In this document: piece by piece, positions 33,459-42,548 of the stretch
Layout: each line of letters opens with the position of its first letter
Position numbering within the stretch: the stretch's first letter is position 1
Origin: AV40 sp035568175
Lineage (GTDB): Bacteria > Verrucomicrobiota > Verrucomicrobiia > Chthoniobacterales > UBA10450
Length of the DNA: 64,000 nucleotides
Assembly (NCBI GenBank): GCA_035568175.1
Contig: DATMON010000007.1
Coordinates: 124,001-188,000 of the forward strand
Direction: 5' to 3'
Program-made: the position numbers and the translations under genes
The notes under the pieces: model-generated
Told to the model about the DNA's origin: nothing
What the model saw: only the letters and a program-made list of their open reading frames with translations
Database searches by the model: none

Positions 33459-34223
33459 TTATTGTTCGCGCGCGGCTTTGACGATTTGGGCAAAGCTGCG
33501 CGGATCGAGGCTCGCCCCGCCGACGAGCGCGCCGTCAATGTCCGGTTGAGCCATCAAATCGCGGGCATTCTCCGGTTTCACACTTCCGCCGTACTGAATC
33601 CGAATACGGTCCGCCGTCGCTTCGTCAGACATGTCGCGAAGGGTGTGACGAATGAACGCGTGTGCTTCCTGCGCCTGTTCGGGTGTGGCGTTCCGGCCGG
33701 TGCCGATCGCCCAAACCGGCTCATAAGCGAGCACTGTTTCCTGAAGTTCTTTTTCGTTGAGGTCTTTCAAACTCCCACGGAGTTGGATCGATAATATCTT
33801 TTCGACATTGCCCTTGTCGCGTTGCTCCAGAGTTTCGCCAACGCAAACGATCGGCCGCAACGTGGCGTCGTGCGCGGCGCGCACTTTACGATTCACGATT
33901 TCGTCGGTCTCGCCAAATAAGGTGCGCCGTTCGCTGTGACCCAGGACCACGTAACGGACGAGTAAATCGCGCAGCAGCGCCGCGCTGATCTCGCCGGTAA
34001 ACGGACCGTTCGGTCCCCAATGCATGTTTTGTGCACCCACTTTAATGCTCTGCGAAGCGCCGAGTGCTTCCATCACCTTCGCGATCGCCGTAAATGGCGG
34101 CAGGATCACAACTTCGACATCGGTGATGTCCCCGAGGTCGAGCAACAACGATTGAACGAAGCGCGCCGACTCCGCCTGCGTCATGTTCATCTTCCAATTC
34201 GCCGCGACGATTTTCTTTCTCAT
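33459..34223 (-). CDS. tpiA: Triosephosphate isomerase
   Basis: 254 residues, TIM barrel. Signatures: NWKMNMT with the catalytic lysine, YVVLGHSERRTLFGET with the catalytic histidine, VLAYEPVWAIGTG with the catalytic glutamate, and IRIQYGGSVKPEN and DGALVGGASLD at the phosphate site. It is the third gene of the gap-pgk-tpiA operon, 80 bases after pgk with an inverted repeat between. Confidence 0.97.
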   Translation of the reverse strand: MRKKIVAANWKMNMTQAESARFVQSLLLDLGDITDVEVVILPPFTAIAKVMEALGASQSIKVGAQNMHWGPNGPFTGEISAALLRDLLVRYVVLGHSERRTLFGETDEIVNRKVRAAHDATLRPIVCVGETLEQRDKGNVEKILSIQLRGSLKDLNEKELQETVLAYEPVWAIGTGRNATPEQAQEAHAFIRHTLRDMSDEATADRIRIQYGGSVKPENARDLMAQPDIDGALVGGASLDPRSFAQIVKAAREQ

Positions 34224-34243
34224 AAACTCTTCTGACAGAATGA

Positions 34244-34303
34244 ACAGAATCTACAAAATGGGTTTCAACCAAGAATCCATTCTGATCATTTTGTTGATTC
34301 TGT
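34244..34303. repeat. Inverted repeat between pgk and tpiA
   Basis: ACAGAATCTACAAAATG (34244-34260) and CATTTTGTTGATTCTGT (34287-34303) are inverse copies with one mismatch and form a 17-base stem with a 26-base loop. It may be an mRNA processing or attenuating hairpin within the operon, or a member of another short-repeat family. Confidence 0.7.
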
Positions 34304-35515
34304 CTAAGCTTTGTCCGTTAACGCGGCGACTCCTGGGAGTTCTTTGCCTTCCAGCAATTCCAACGACGCTCCGCCGCCAGTCGAAATGAAAGTCATTTTG
34401 CCGGCCAGCCCGGCTTGTTTCACGGCCGTGACCGAGTCGCCACCGCCGATGATTGTTGTCGCGTTTGATTTCGCCAACGCTTCTGCAATTGCGATTGTGC
34501 CCTCGGCAAAATCTGGAATTTCAAAAATCCCGACCGGCCCATTCCACAAAATGGTCTTTGCCTTGGCGATCTCCTCCTGAAACAAGGCAATCGTCGCGTT
34601 CCCAATATCGACCGCCTGCCAGCCGGCAGTAATTCCGTGCTCGCGCGACAAGCGGCTTGTGTTCCGAGCCGGCGCGCCCGGCTTGATTTCCTGCGCTTCG
34701 ATAACATCGATCGGCAGAAGAAATTTAACCGCACGTTCCTTTGCCAGATCGAGAAGTTCGATTGCGAGGTCCGTTTTGTCCGCTTCGACGCGACTCGCGC
34801 CAATCGGAATCCCCTCAGCTTTGAAAAACGTATTCGCCATCGCGCCCCCGATCAGGATCGTGTCGGCCTTTTTCATCAGCGCTTTGAGGACGCCGATCTT
34901 ATCGGATACCTTCGCGCCGCCCATGATTACGACGAACGGCTTGACCGGACTATCCAGCTCTTCGTGCAAATACTTCAGCTCCTTCTCCATCAAAAAACCC
35001 ATCGCGCATTTCTCGATAAACTTCGTCACGCCGACAGTTGACGCATGCGCGCGATGCGCCGCTCCGAACGCGTCGTTGACGTAGACCTCGCCGAATTTCG
35101 CCAGCGCTTGCGCGAATTTGGGGTCGTTCGCTTCCTCCTCAGGCTGAAAGCGCAGATTTTGCAGAAGCGCAACGTCGCCCTCCTGCATTGCGGCGATAAT
35201 TTTTTCCGGCACTTCACCGATCGTGTCGTGACTGAAGATGACAGGCTGATTGATCAGCGTGTGCAAATGATCGCCCACTGATCGGAGTGTGTATTTCGGA
35301 ACGCGTTTTCCCTTCGGCCGGCCGAAGTGCGACATCAAAATCGTCTTGGCCTTTTGCTCGCGCAGATAATTGATCGTCGGCAATGCTTCCCGGATCCGGG
35401 TGTCGTCGGTGATTTCAATTTCGTCACCGTTCTCTTTGATCGGCACATTGAAATCGACGCGAGTCAAAACACGCTTCCCCCGAACATCGACATCTCGGAC
35501 CGAAAGTTTGGCCAT
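34304..35515 (-). CDS. pgk: Phosphoglycerate kinase
   Basis: 403 residues from the ATG at 35515, which shares one base with the gap stop codon (TAATG). Upstream in-frame residues were rejected as a shadow of gap. Signatures: RVLTRVDFNVPIKENG, MSHFGRPKG, VMGGAKVSDKIGVL, WNGPVGIFE and GGGDSVTAV. It transfers the acyl phosphate of 1,3-bisphosphoglycerate to ADP. Confidence 0.97.
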   Translation of the reverse strand: MAKLSVRDVDVRGKRVLTRVDFNVPIKENGDEIEITDDTRIREALPTINYLREQKAKTILMSHFGRPKGKRVPKYTLRSVGDHLHTLINQPVIFSHDTIGEVPEKIIAAMQEGDVALLQNLRFQPEEEANDPKFAQALAKFGEVYVNDAFGAAHRAHASTVGVTKFIEKCAMGFLMEKELKYLHEELDSPVKPFVVIMGGAKVSDKIGVLKALMKKADTILIGGAMANTFFKAEGIPIGASRVEADKTDLAIELLDLAKERAVKFLLPIDVIEAQEIKPGAPARNTSRLSREHGITAGWQAVDIGNATIALFQEEIAKAKTILWNGPVGIFEIPDFAEGTIAIAEALAKSNATTIIGGGDSVTAVKQAGLAGKMTFISTGGGASLELLEGKELPGVAALTDKA

Positions 35516-36516
35516 TATTTCCCGAGCATCTCGATCATTTCGACGCAGCGATTGCTGTAGCCCCACTCGTTGTCGTACCAGCCGACCACTTTCACGAAGC
35601 GGTTGCCGAGCATGATGGTCAGTTTGCTGTCGAAGATGCACGAGTGCGGATTGCCGATGATGTCATGGGACACAAGCGGTTCGTCGCTGTATTCGAGCAC
35701 GCCTTTGTAACTTTTGTCGGACGCGGCTTCTTTGAATGCGGCGTTGACAGCGTCAACCGTCGCATCCTTTTCCAGGACTGCGCTGAAATCGGTGATAGAA
35801 CCGTCCGGCGTCGGAATTCGAAACGCGCCACCGTTCAGTTTTCCTTTCAAATCAGGAATCACTTCGCCGATCGCTTTGGCTGCGCCGGTGCTCGTAGGAA
35901 TGATGCTGATCGCCGCCGCCCGTGCGCGCCGCAAGTCTTCATGAGGAAAATCGAGAATCCGCTGGTCGTTGGTGTAGCTGTGGATCGTGCTCATGAATCC
36001 GTGCGCGATCCCGAACTTGTCGTTCAACACTTTCGCCAGAGGCGCGAGGCAATTGGTTGTGCAGCTCGCGTTGGAAACGATCGTGTGCTTGGCTGGGTCG
36101 TAAACGCTGTCGTTGATCCCGATGCAAAGCGTCGCGTCGGGATTTTTCGCCGGGGCGCTGATCAACACCCGCTTTGCTCCGGCCTTGGTAATATGCAGCT
36201 CGGCCTTATCTCGCGCGGTGAAAAAGCCGGTCGATTCCAAGACCACATCGACATCCAACTTTTTCCACGGGAGATTTCCAGGGTCGCGCTCTTTGAAGAT
36301 CTTAATTTTATGAGCGCGAACGATGATGTTTTCCTCGTCGAAGCCAATTTCGCCGTCGAATTTGCCGTGGACCGAATCCCATTTGAGAAGATGCGCCAGG
36401 GTCTTGGTGTCGGTGAGATCGTTGATTGCGCGAACCCGCTCGACTTGTTTCTGCGTCATCGCGCGCAAGACATTGCGACCGATGCGTCCGAAGCCGTTGA
36501 TTCCGTAATTAGCCAT
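35515..36516 (-). CDS. gap: Glyceraldehyde-3-phosphate dehydrogenase
   Basis: 333 residues. The Rossmann motif is YGINGFGRIGRNVLRA, the catalytic cysteine is in SNASCTTNCLAPL, and the C-terminus has GWYDNEWGYSNRCVEM. Asp33 (INDLTD) at the adenine-ribose site favours NAD over NADP. First gene of the gap-pgk-tpiA operon; its upstream region is a short-repeat block shared with the divergent esterase gene. Confidence 0.97.
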   Translation of the reverse strand: MANYGINGFGRIGRNVLRAMTQKQVERVRAINDLTDTKTLAHLLKWDSVHGKFDGEIGFDEENIIVRAHKIKIFKERDPGNLPWKKLDVDVVLESTGFFTARDKAELHITKAGAKRVLISAPAKNPDATLCIGINDSVYDPAKHTIVSNASCTTNCLAPLAKVLNDKFGIAHGFMSTIHSYTNDQRILDFPHEDLRRARAAAISIIPTSTGAAKAIGEVIPDLKGKLNGGAFRIPTPDGSITDFSAVLEKDATVDAVNAAFKEAASDKSYKGVLEYSDEPLVSHDIIGNPHSCIFDSKLTIMLGNRFVKVVGWYDNEWGYSNRCVEMIEMLGK

Positions 36517-36554
36517 AAATAAAAGTTAAGGGTTGAAGGGTTACACGGTTACGC

Positions 36555-36647
36555 GGAAAACGCCGAACGTCCAACTCCCAACGCTGAATGTCGAATTGGG
36601 ACTCTGAGTTTGAGATTGGACGTTAGGCGTTGAGCGTTGGACGTTTT
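36555..36647. repeat. AACGCCGAACGTCCAAC-type inverted repeat block, second copy
   Basis: Words such as CGCCGAACGTCCAACTCCCAACGCTGAA (about 36560-36587) are followed by the inverse TTGGACGTTAGGCGTTGAGCGTTGGACG (about 36616-36643). Same family as 16470-16571. It fills the divergent gap between gap and the SGNH esterase gene, as the other copy fills a divergent gap. Confidence 0.75.
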
Positions 36648-36651
36648 CGGA

Positions 36652-37296
36652 ATGAGTCGCGCTCTCGCTTGGCTCTTGGTGATGTTATTGACCTTGTTCG
36701 CGCAATCGATGTCCGCCGGCCAAATGAAACGGATCCTCGTTCTCGGCGATAGCTTGTCGGCAGGATTCGGCATGAGCCCGAACCAGGCTTATCCGGCGTT
36801 GTTAAGCGAAAAATTGCGCGAGACCGGTTTGACCAATTTCGAAATCACGAACGCGAGTCAAAGCGGCGGAACGACTGAAGGCGGCTTGCAACGGCTTCCC
36901 GCGCATCTCAAACGCAAGATCGACATCTTCATCGTCGAGCTCGGCATCAACGACGCGTTTCGTGGCGTGTCGATCTCCGAAATTCGAAATAATCTCCAAG
37001 CGATCATCGACATGGTGAAAGCGCGGTATCCGAACGCGCGCGTCATCATTGCGGGAATGCAGCTGCCCAATTACGCCGACGATGCTTACGTTTCCGCATT
37101 CGGACAGATCTATGCTGACTTGGCCGCGAAGAATAACGCCGCGCTGATTCTCTATTTGCTCGAGGGCGTTGCCGGCGATCCGCTATTGAATCAGCCGGAC
37201 CACGTCCATCCGAATGCCGCCGGTCAAAAAATTCTCGCCGAAAACGTCTGGCGCGTGCTGCAATCTGTCGCGCGTGAAACCGCGCTTCGCCCATAA
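36652..37296 (+). CDS. TesA-like SGNH/GDSL esterase (arylesterase/lysophospholipase)
   Basis: 214 residues from the ATG at 36652; a TTG at 36637 lies inside the repeat block. Signal peptide MSRALAWLLVMLLTLFAQSMSA. The catalytic blocks of the SGNH family are visible: GDSLSAGFG with Ser34, SGGTTEGGL, LGINDAFRG, and DHVHPNAAGQ with Asp183 and His186. TesA-type enzymes hydrolyse acyl esters and thioesters in the periplasm. It contains one exact AAGATCGACATC word (36916) encoding Lys-Ile-Asp-Ile. Confidence 0.9.
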   Translation: MSRALAWLLVMLLTLFAQSMSAGQMKRILVLGDSLSAGFGMSPNQAYPALLSEKLRETGLTNFEITNASQSGGTTEGGLQRLPAHLKRKIDIFIVELGINDAFRGVSISEIRNNLQAIIDMVKARYPNARVIIAGMQLPNYADDAYVSAFGQIYADLAAKNNAALILYLLEGVAGDPLLNQPDHVHPNAAGQKILAENVWRVLQSVARETALRP

Positions 37297-38668
37297 CGCT
37301 GTTCGCTTGCGACAGATTCTGATCACGGTGGTGGTCTCGAGCGCAATCGCCACCTCTTCGTTCGGTTTTGATACTCGCTATTGGGTTTGGCAACGCGATG
37401 AACCGCTCGACGAACGGGAACTGGCCGAGCTAGCCGTCCAACATGTCGATACGATTTATTGGCAAATCGGGGAATTGGAGAACGTGAGAGAGACTTGGCG
37501 TTGGAAAGCGCGATTCAATTTCCCCGCTTCCAATGCCAGCGGACTCCGTTTCGTGCCGGTGGTTCGTCTGGTTTCGCATGAAAAGGAGCCATTCTCAGAC
37601 GCTTCGAATCCAACACTCGTCGCACAGTTGAAGGCGGCCAGCGGAAAACAGCATGAGCTGCAACTGGACTACGATGCGCCCGATCGGTTGGTGGGCGACT
37701 ACGCCGCAGTTCTAAAACGCATCCACGAATCAGTCCCAAAGCTGACCATTACCGCTTTGCCGCACTGGAGCCGGAGCGATTACCTCCAAATTCTGACGGC
37801 GAGCGTCGATGAGCTGCTGCCGATGCTTTACGACTACGAAGCCGAACCCGTTCTGAAGGATCACGCGCCGCTGCCGTTAATCGCGCCGGAAAAAGTATCG
37901 AAGCTGATCGGGGATTGGAGCAAATGTGCCGGTGCGTGGCGTGCCGGTTTTCCCACTTTCGCGCGGCTGAGCGTTTACGATGCGAATGAAAAATTGCGCG
38001 GACAAATCCGTAATTGGAACTGGGACGAGCTTTCCTTCAATCGGAACCTCATCACCGCGAGTGGCGGACAATGGGGCAGTTTCATTTTGCGCGCGGCAAG
38101 ATCGACATCGATCGCGAACACACCGATCGGCCCAAATGAGGAAGTCATCGTCCGCGAAGTTGACCGCGCTGTTTTGCGAGATGCGATCGCGGCCGCGGCC
38201 CGCGCTGGGGCGCAGAGCGCGGTCATTTTTCGGTTGCCGGATTCAAGCGCTTCCAGCGGATGGTCGTTACATCAACTCGGACATTTGGAAGGACGCTCGC
38301 GGCTGATTCTCAAAAAATCCGATTCGGCCGAAGCATTTGAGTTATCGAATTTGGGTGACGGCGACCTCGAGCCGCGCTTTGCGGCAAATGCGGCCGAAGG
38401 TGGCGGCTACAATCTGGAAATTGAAAATCCCGCTCCGATTTTTCGCGAAGCCCAACCGGGCGACTTCGTAAGGGTGAGCGCCTACGCCGGCAACAAGCCC
38501 GCGGCCCTCCCGTTTGCCACACGTTTGCAGTTCAAATTCGCCCAACTACGAGCAGGCGAAAAACTGACGACCGGATTAATTCAGCTCGCGCCTGGCGCCG
38601 ATTTTCGTCAGGCTCGTTACCGAATTCTAAACGGCGAAGGAGGTCCATCATGGAAATCTCTCGAATGA
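37277..38668 (+). CDS. DUF3142-domain secreted protein
   Basis: 463 residues from the GTG at 37277, which overlaps the esterase end by 20 bases and gives the best signal peptide (RQILITVVVSSAIATSSFG). An alternative in-frame start at 37214 would extend deep into the esterase gene. The N-terminal two thirds have the DUF3142 pattern: TRYWVWQRDEPLDERELAEL, LQLDYDAPDRLVGDYAAVLK, ITALPHWSRS and ELLPMLYDYEAEP, a barrel-like fold of unknown activity. The last 120 residues are an added beta-rich segment. It overlaps the TPR-like gene by 19 bases. Confidence 0.75.
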   Translation, partial: KPRFAHNAVRLRQILITVVVSSAIATSSFGFDTRYWVWQRDEPLDERELAELAVQHVDTIYWQIGELENVRETWRWKARFNFPASNASGLRFVPVVRLVSHEKEPFSDASNPTLVAQLKAASGKQHELQLDYDAPDRLVGDYAAVLKRIHESVPKLTITALPHWSRSDYLQILTASVDELLPMLYDYEAEPVLKDHAPLPLIAPEKVSKLIGDWSKCAGAWRAGFPTFARLSVYDANEKLRGQIRNWNWDELSFNRNLITASGGQWGSFILRAARSTSIANTPIGPNEEVIVREVDRAVLRDAIAAAARAGAQSAVIFRLPDSSASSGWSLHQLGHLEGRSRLILKKSDSAEAFELSNLGDGDLEPRFAANAAEGGGYNLEIENPAPIFREAQPGDFVRVSAYAGNKPAALPFATRLQFKFAQLRAGEKLTTGLIQLAPGADFRQARYRILNGEGGPSWKSLE

Positions 38669-41600
38669 AACTGGCGATGATTGTCGGTATTTGTTTTCTC
38701 GTCGCAACTCCGTGCTACGCGACTGGCGGAGATTCTTACGAATATCCGGCCGCATTGTCGGACACGCTCGATATCTTGCCGGGCAAATCGCTCGGCGAAA
38801 TTTTTTTGGAAACATCGACAATCCGCCGACCGGCCGAATCATGGGATTCGAGCAAAGCGCGTGAACTGGCGGATCGACTCGGGAAAGAACCGCTGCCGCA
38901 GTTGCTCAAAGCTGCGGACGATCTGATCGCACAAGCGCGGGCGTCGTACACCCCGGGAAGCGATTCTTGTAACATCGCTCACGACGTTCGTGATGCGGTT
39001 GCGGAATCGGGGGCAAATCCCGCCGCGGCGCGCGAATACATTCTGGAACGATTGGATCGACATCTTCTCGGAGACGATCTCGATAAACGGGCGGAATCGG
39101 CCACCGGTCCGATCAAAGCCAACTGGCTTTATTTGTGCGGGGCGACACGATTCAGCAGCGGCGACCGAACGGATTGTCAGACGTGGTTCGACCGCGTGAT
39201 CAAGGAATTTCCAAAAAGTCCGCGCGCGGAAATTGCCATGTTCATGAGCGCGCGCTGCGCATTTTCCGCCACTCGCAACATGTCGAATGACTCGAGCGAG
39301 GAATCGGCGAAGGACCCGGAACTGATCAAAGCGCGCAAAACGGCGGTCGCAAAATTCGAGGCTCTTCGCAAAAAATATCCGCGCGGTCGATTCGACGCCG
39401 ACGCGCTCGGATGGTTGGGCGCCCTGGCGTTCGATTCGGGAGATTATCTCAAGGCGCTCGATTACTACATTGCTCAAGCGGAATCGCCCGGCCACCCGGA
39501 AACGCTGATGAGCGCCATCTACAATACGGAGAAAACGCTCGCCCATCTTGCTCCAAAACCCGGCGGCGATGCCGCCTTCGCGCTGATCGCACGGCATCCG
39601 CAGATCGCGATGGCCTTCACTTATCTGGTCCTGTCCGCGCCGGAGGCGGACAACTACGATGGGAAATGGGACAATCCGGCGGAGGTCCGCAAATGGCGCC
39701 GCACTATTTTGCCGCGCATCGCTGCAGCGGTCGCGAAACAGCAGGACACTTATAAATCGAGCGATTGGCATCCGCGTTATCTCGCCATGCTGGTGCAGGC
39801 GGCCAGTGCCAGCGGAAATCACGCCCAGGCGTTGCAGCTGTCACAAATCTCGCAGGACCAATTAAAGCAAAGCGACGATTTGATGTTCGCGCGCGCGATC
39901 GCCTTGCAGCGCGCGAACAAAACACGCGAGGCGATCGAGGTGTTGCAAACGTTCCTCACCACGTTTCCGAAATCGCGGATGGCGCCGGGCGTGAAAATCA
40001 GACTCGCGCTCGCGCTTCAGGACAATCATCAAGCAGGCGAAGCCATCGCCGCGTTGCGCGATTTATTGGCTAAGGGTTCTCAAAAAGAAACGACGTCAAC
40101 TAAGGACAAGAAACAAGACGCTGACGACGAGGAAGAGTCCAATTCGAAAGACGAAGAAAAAAGTGGCGATGAGAAAAACTCGGAAGGCGGCGCGACTGGA
40201 TTCGGCCGGCTTTACAATGCTTCGCTCTCAGCGCGTTACATGCCGGATAGCAACGGTTATCCGGCCGGCGAAGTGGAATGGAACGCACGCGACAGCGCGG
40301 TTTATGACAACATTTCCGGCGCCGATGAAGACGAGATCAACCAATTCATCGACACGCTGCTGAATTTCGCGCCGTTATCGGAACTGCTTTCGACGCCGGA
40401 CGACAAAAATCTGGACGACGATGGGAAAAAGAAAGTGCGCGCGATTCTGGCCGAACGTTATCTCGCAGCAGAAAATTTTGGCGAAGCGAAAAAGTACGTT
40501 GTCGATCAAAAGCACCAGGATTTCATCAACCGCCTGGAGCAATTAACCAACGACAACAGCGGGACGCCGCCGGAAAAAGCGGAGCGAATGCTGAAACTCG
40601 GAGATACCTGGGCCGAAGCACGCGGCTTGTTGTTGCGCGCTCCGCTCGATACCGATACCCACAGCGGCTCATTTTTCCCCGGCCTGCTGCGACGCAATAA
40701 CGGTCACACTTTGGGTCTGGCTAATGTGGAAGATCAGCTGGACGACCGCGATGAACTTCATCACGCCTCGCGCTGGTGGTTGCGAGCAGCCCGTCTCGTT
40801 CCCGGGACTCCACTTTCGGCAAAAGCGCGATTGAAGGTGTTGGAAGCGTTGCCTCAAGTGGCGCGCGTTTCTTTGTACAGCGAACAGCGCGCCCGTGAAA
40901 TTAAACTCGAAGCCGTTTCGCGAGAGATTTACGACAAACTGCGCGCCGAATCGCCAAATTCACCGGAGGCGCAACGGCTTGCCGCCTATTGGAGCGTGCC
41001 GCCGGTTGCTAAACAGGATGCGGAAATCACATCAACCACGGAGTCGGACTGGACACCGTCCGCGGCTTGCCAGGATGATGCCGCACCTTTTGGTTATCCG
41101 TTCTCGGACAACCATGCTTTCGACACCCTGACCCGTGGAAATGCGCCGACTGAAGAAGAAACTTATCGCGCCTGGAGCGAGATCGCGAAAAGAGTGACGG
41201 CTTTGCGCGGCAACCCGAATCCCGGCGAGGTCAAGGATCTTGCCCAGTTGGTCCACAAGCTCATTTCAACAGATGAAGATGCGACCGCCGCTAATTGTCT
41301 GGACGATCTCGTGCAATTTCTCACCGAGCCCAACCCGCCGTCCGAGGCTGCCCGCGTCGCCTATGTCAATCTTCGCCTCGATCTTTTGCATCGCACGCAT
41401 TGGCCGGAAACGCCTGTCGATCCCGGAATTTCCGGGACAGACAGCGACGATGCGGTGGAAGCAGAGATAGACGCTGCCGAAAAAAATCCGGAGCTGAGTT
41501 CATTTCACGATTATCTCGATTTCTGCCGCATTGGCCTGATCGCCGGCCGACGAATCGACGTGACATCAAATATTCCCAGCAGCAAAGAACCGGACGGCAC

Positions 41601-42219
41601 TACCTATCATTCGCGCGATTTTCCGACGATCGAAAAGATGACGCGCGAATTTCTTGCGAAGTATCCGCACAGCCATAAACGCGAAGCGGCCATGTTCGTC
41701 CTCGCGCGGGCCGTTTATTCGCTATCCTGTCCGCGCGTCCTTTGCGTTGAGTCGGGCGAGTCCGAGGAGGTTGTTCAAAAAACCTACCGCAAGGAACCGT
41801 TCGATCCGAAGCACGTGACGCAAGCACTCGACGATTACGATCGCGAATTTCCAAATGGACGCTACGCCGCCGACGTCCGCGACATGCGCGCCGCCATTTT
41901 CTGGCGCGCGGGTCAATGGGACAAGGCGCTCGGCCTGACGTTCGCGCAAATTTCGGACAAAACGAAACTCGATTTGGTCGGCAGCGCTGAAACGCGCCTC
42001 GCCAATATTTTTGCCGAACTGGCCAACGTCGAACACCGCGCGCAGTTGCTTGACGCCATTCGTGCCCGGCCCGCTTCTATTCCTTTCCTCGCGGCTTATG
42101 TCGGCGCCGCCACAACCGACCGCACGCATCCGCTGCGATATCTCCAGCGTTATTTGAGCGACCAACTCCATTTCAGAATTCCCGAACCGCCTGCCGACAA
42201 GCCAGTGGCCGCGAATTAA
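38650..42219 (+). CDS. Large secreted TPR-like repeat protein
   Basis: 1189 residues with a signal peptide (KLAMIVGICFLVATPCYA). The chain is mostly helical with repeated TPR-like hairpins such as ANWLYLCGATRFSSGDRTD, ADALGWLGALAFDSGDYLKA and MAPGVKIRLALALQDNHQAG, spread over the length, suggesting a protein-interaction solenoid. An acidic-lysine low-complexity loop lies near residues 475-520. A strong GGAGG ribosome-binding site (38639-38643) precedes the ATG, inside the end of the upstream gene. The function is unknown; the neighbour DUF3142 and esterase genes overlap in order, so they are probably co-expressed. Confidence 0.75.
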   Translation: MEISRMKLAMIVGICFLVATPCYATGGDSYEYPAALSDTLDILPGKSLGEIFLETSTIRRPAESWDSSKARELADRLGKEPLPQLLKAADDLIAQARASYTPGSDSCNIAHDVRDAVAESGANPAAAREYILERLDRHLLGDDLDKRAESATGPIKANWLYLCGATRFSSGDRTDCQTWFDRVIKEFPKSPRAEIAMFMSARCAFSATRNMSNDSSEESAKDPELIKARKTAVAKFEALRKKYPRGRFDADALGWLGALAFDSGDYLKALDYYIAQAESPGHPETLMSAIYNTEKTLAHLAPKPGGDAAFALIARHPQIAMAFTYLVLSAPEADNYDGKWDNPAEVRKWRRTILPRIAAAVAKQQDTYKSSDWHPRYLAMLVQAASASGNHAQALQLSQISQDQLKQSDDLMFARAIALQRANKTREAIEVLQTFLTTFPKSRMAPGVKIRLALALQDNHQAGEAIAALRDLLAKGSQKETTSTKDKKQDADDEEESNSKDEEKSGDEKNSEGGATGFGRLYNASLSARYMPDSNGYPAGEVEWNARDSAVYDNISGADEDEINQFIDTLLNFAPLSELLSTPDDKNLDDDGKKKVRAILAERYLAAENFGEAKKYVVDQKHQDFINRLEQLTNDNSGTPPEKAERMLKLGDTWAEARGLLLRAPLDTDTHSGSFFPGLLRRNNGHTLGLANVEDQLDDRDELHHASRWWLRAARLVPGTPLSAKARLKVLEALPQVARVSLYSEQRAREIKLEAVSREIYDKLRAESPNSPEAQRLAAYWSVPPVAKQDAEITSTTESDWTPSAACQDDAAPFGYPFSDNHAFDTLTRGNAPTEEETYRAWSEIAKRVTALRGNPNPGEVKDLAQLVHKLISTDEDATAANCLDDLVQFLTEPNPPSEAARVAYVNLRLDLLHRTHWPETPVDPGISGTDSDDAVEAEIDAAEKNPELSSFHDYLDFCRIGLIAGRRIDVTSNIPSSKEPDGTTYHSRDFPTIEKMTREFLAKYPHSHKREAAMFVLARAVYSLSCPRVLCVESGESEEVVQKTYRKEPFDPKHVTQALDDYDREFPNGRYAADVRDMRAAIFWRAGQWDKALGLTFAQISDKTKLDLVGSAETRLANIFAELANVEHRAQLLDAIRARPASIPFLAAYVGAATTDRTHPLRYLQRYLSDQLHFRIPEPPADKPVAAN

Positions 42220-42257
42220 GAACGTCCGATGCGCAATCGAATCGCGTTCAATAAGTG

Positions 42258-42548
42258 ATGGACCCTGCACGCCCTGATGATCGCGAGCCGAGCGACCCGT
42301 TCAATTCCGAGCACGCAGATCACGCGATAGTCGAGACAATCGAAATCGCGACCGAGGGCGAGGATTGCGACGAATGCGTCCGAAAACTGCGACCCGTGTT
42401 AATGAGGGTACCCGGCGTCCAAGATGTAACGGTGGATCTGGAGGACGAAAAAGTGATTGTGAAATTCGACGCGCGCAAAACGCACGCGCCCGATCTTCAC
42501 GACGCGATCCTAAACAGCGGCTACAAGCCAGGGCCGGAAGCGGACTAA
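42258..42548 (+). CDS. Heavy-metal-associated (HMA) domain protein
   Basis: 96 residues, starting at ATG 42258 (GTG at 42255 is an alternative). After an acidic leader, residues 27-90 follow the HMA fold: IEIATEGEDCDECVRKLRPVL with a CxxC metal site, VPGVQDVTVDLEDEKVIVKFD and ILNSGYKPGPE. Likely a small soluble copper-chaperone-like protein. The 3' end overlaps the convergent agmatine deiminase stop by four bases. Confidence 0.8.
   Translation: MDPARPDDREPSDPFNSEHADHAIVETIEIATEGEDCDECVRKLRPVLMRVPGVQDVTVDLEDEKVIVKFDARKTHAPDLHDAILNSGYKPGPEAD

Noticed and set aside
35644..36522. Long open frame antisense to gap
   Set aside because: It mirrors the conserved gap gene codon for codon and has no independent start signal or motif.
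38839..39822. Antisense frame of 327 codons in the TPR-like gene
   Set aside because: Low-complexity Arg/Phe-rich product typical of shadow frames; the sense frame has a signal peptide and strong ribosome-binding site.
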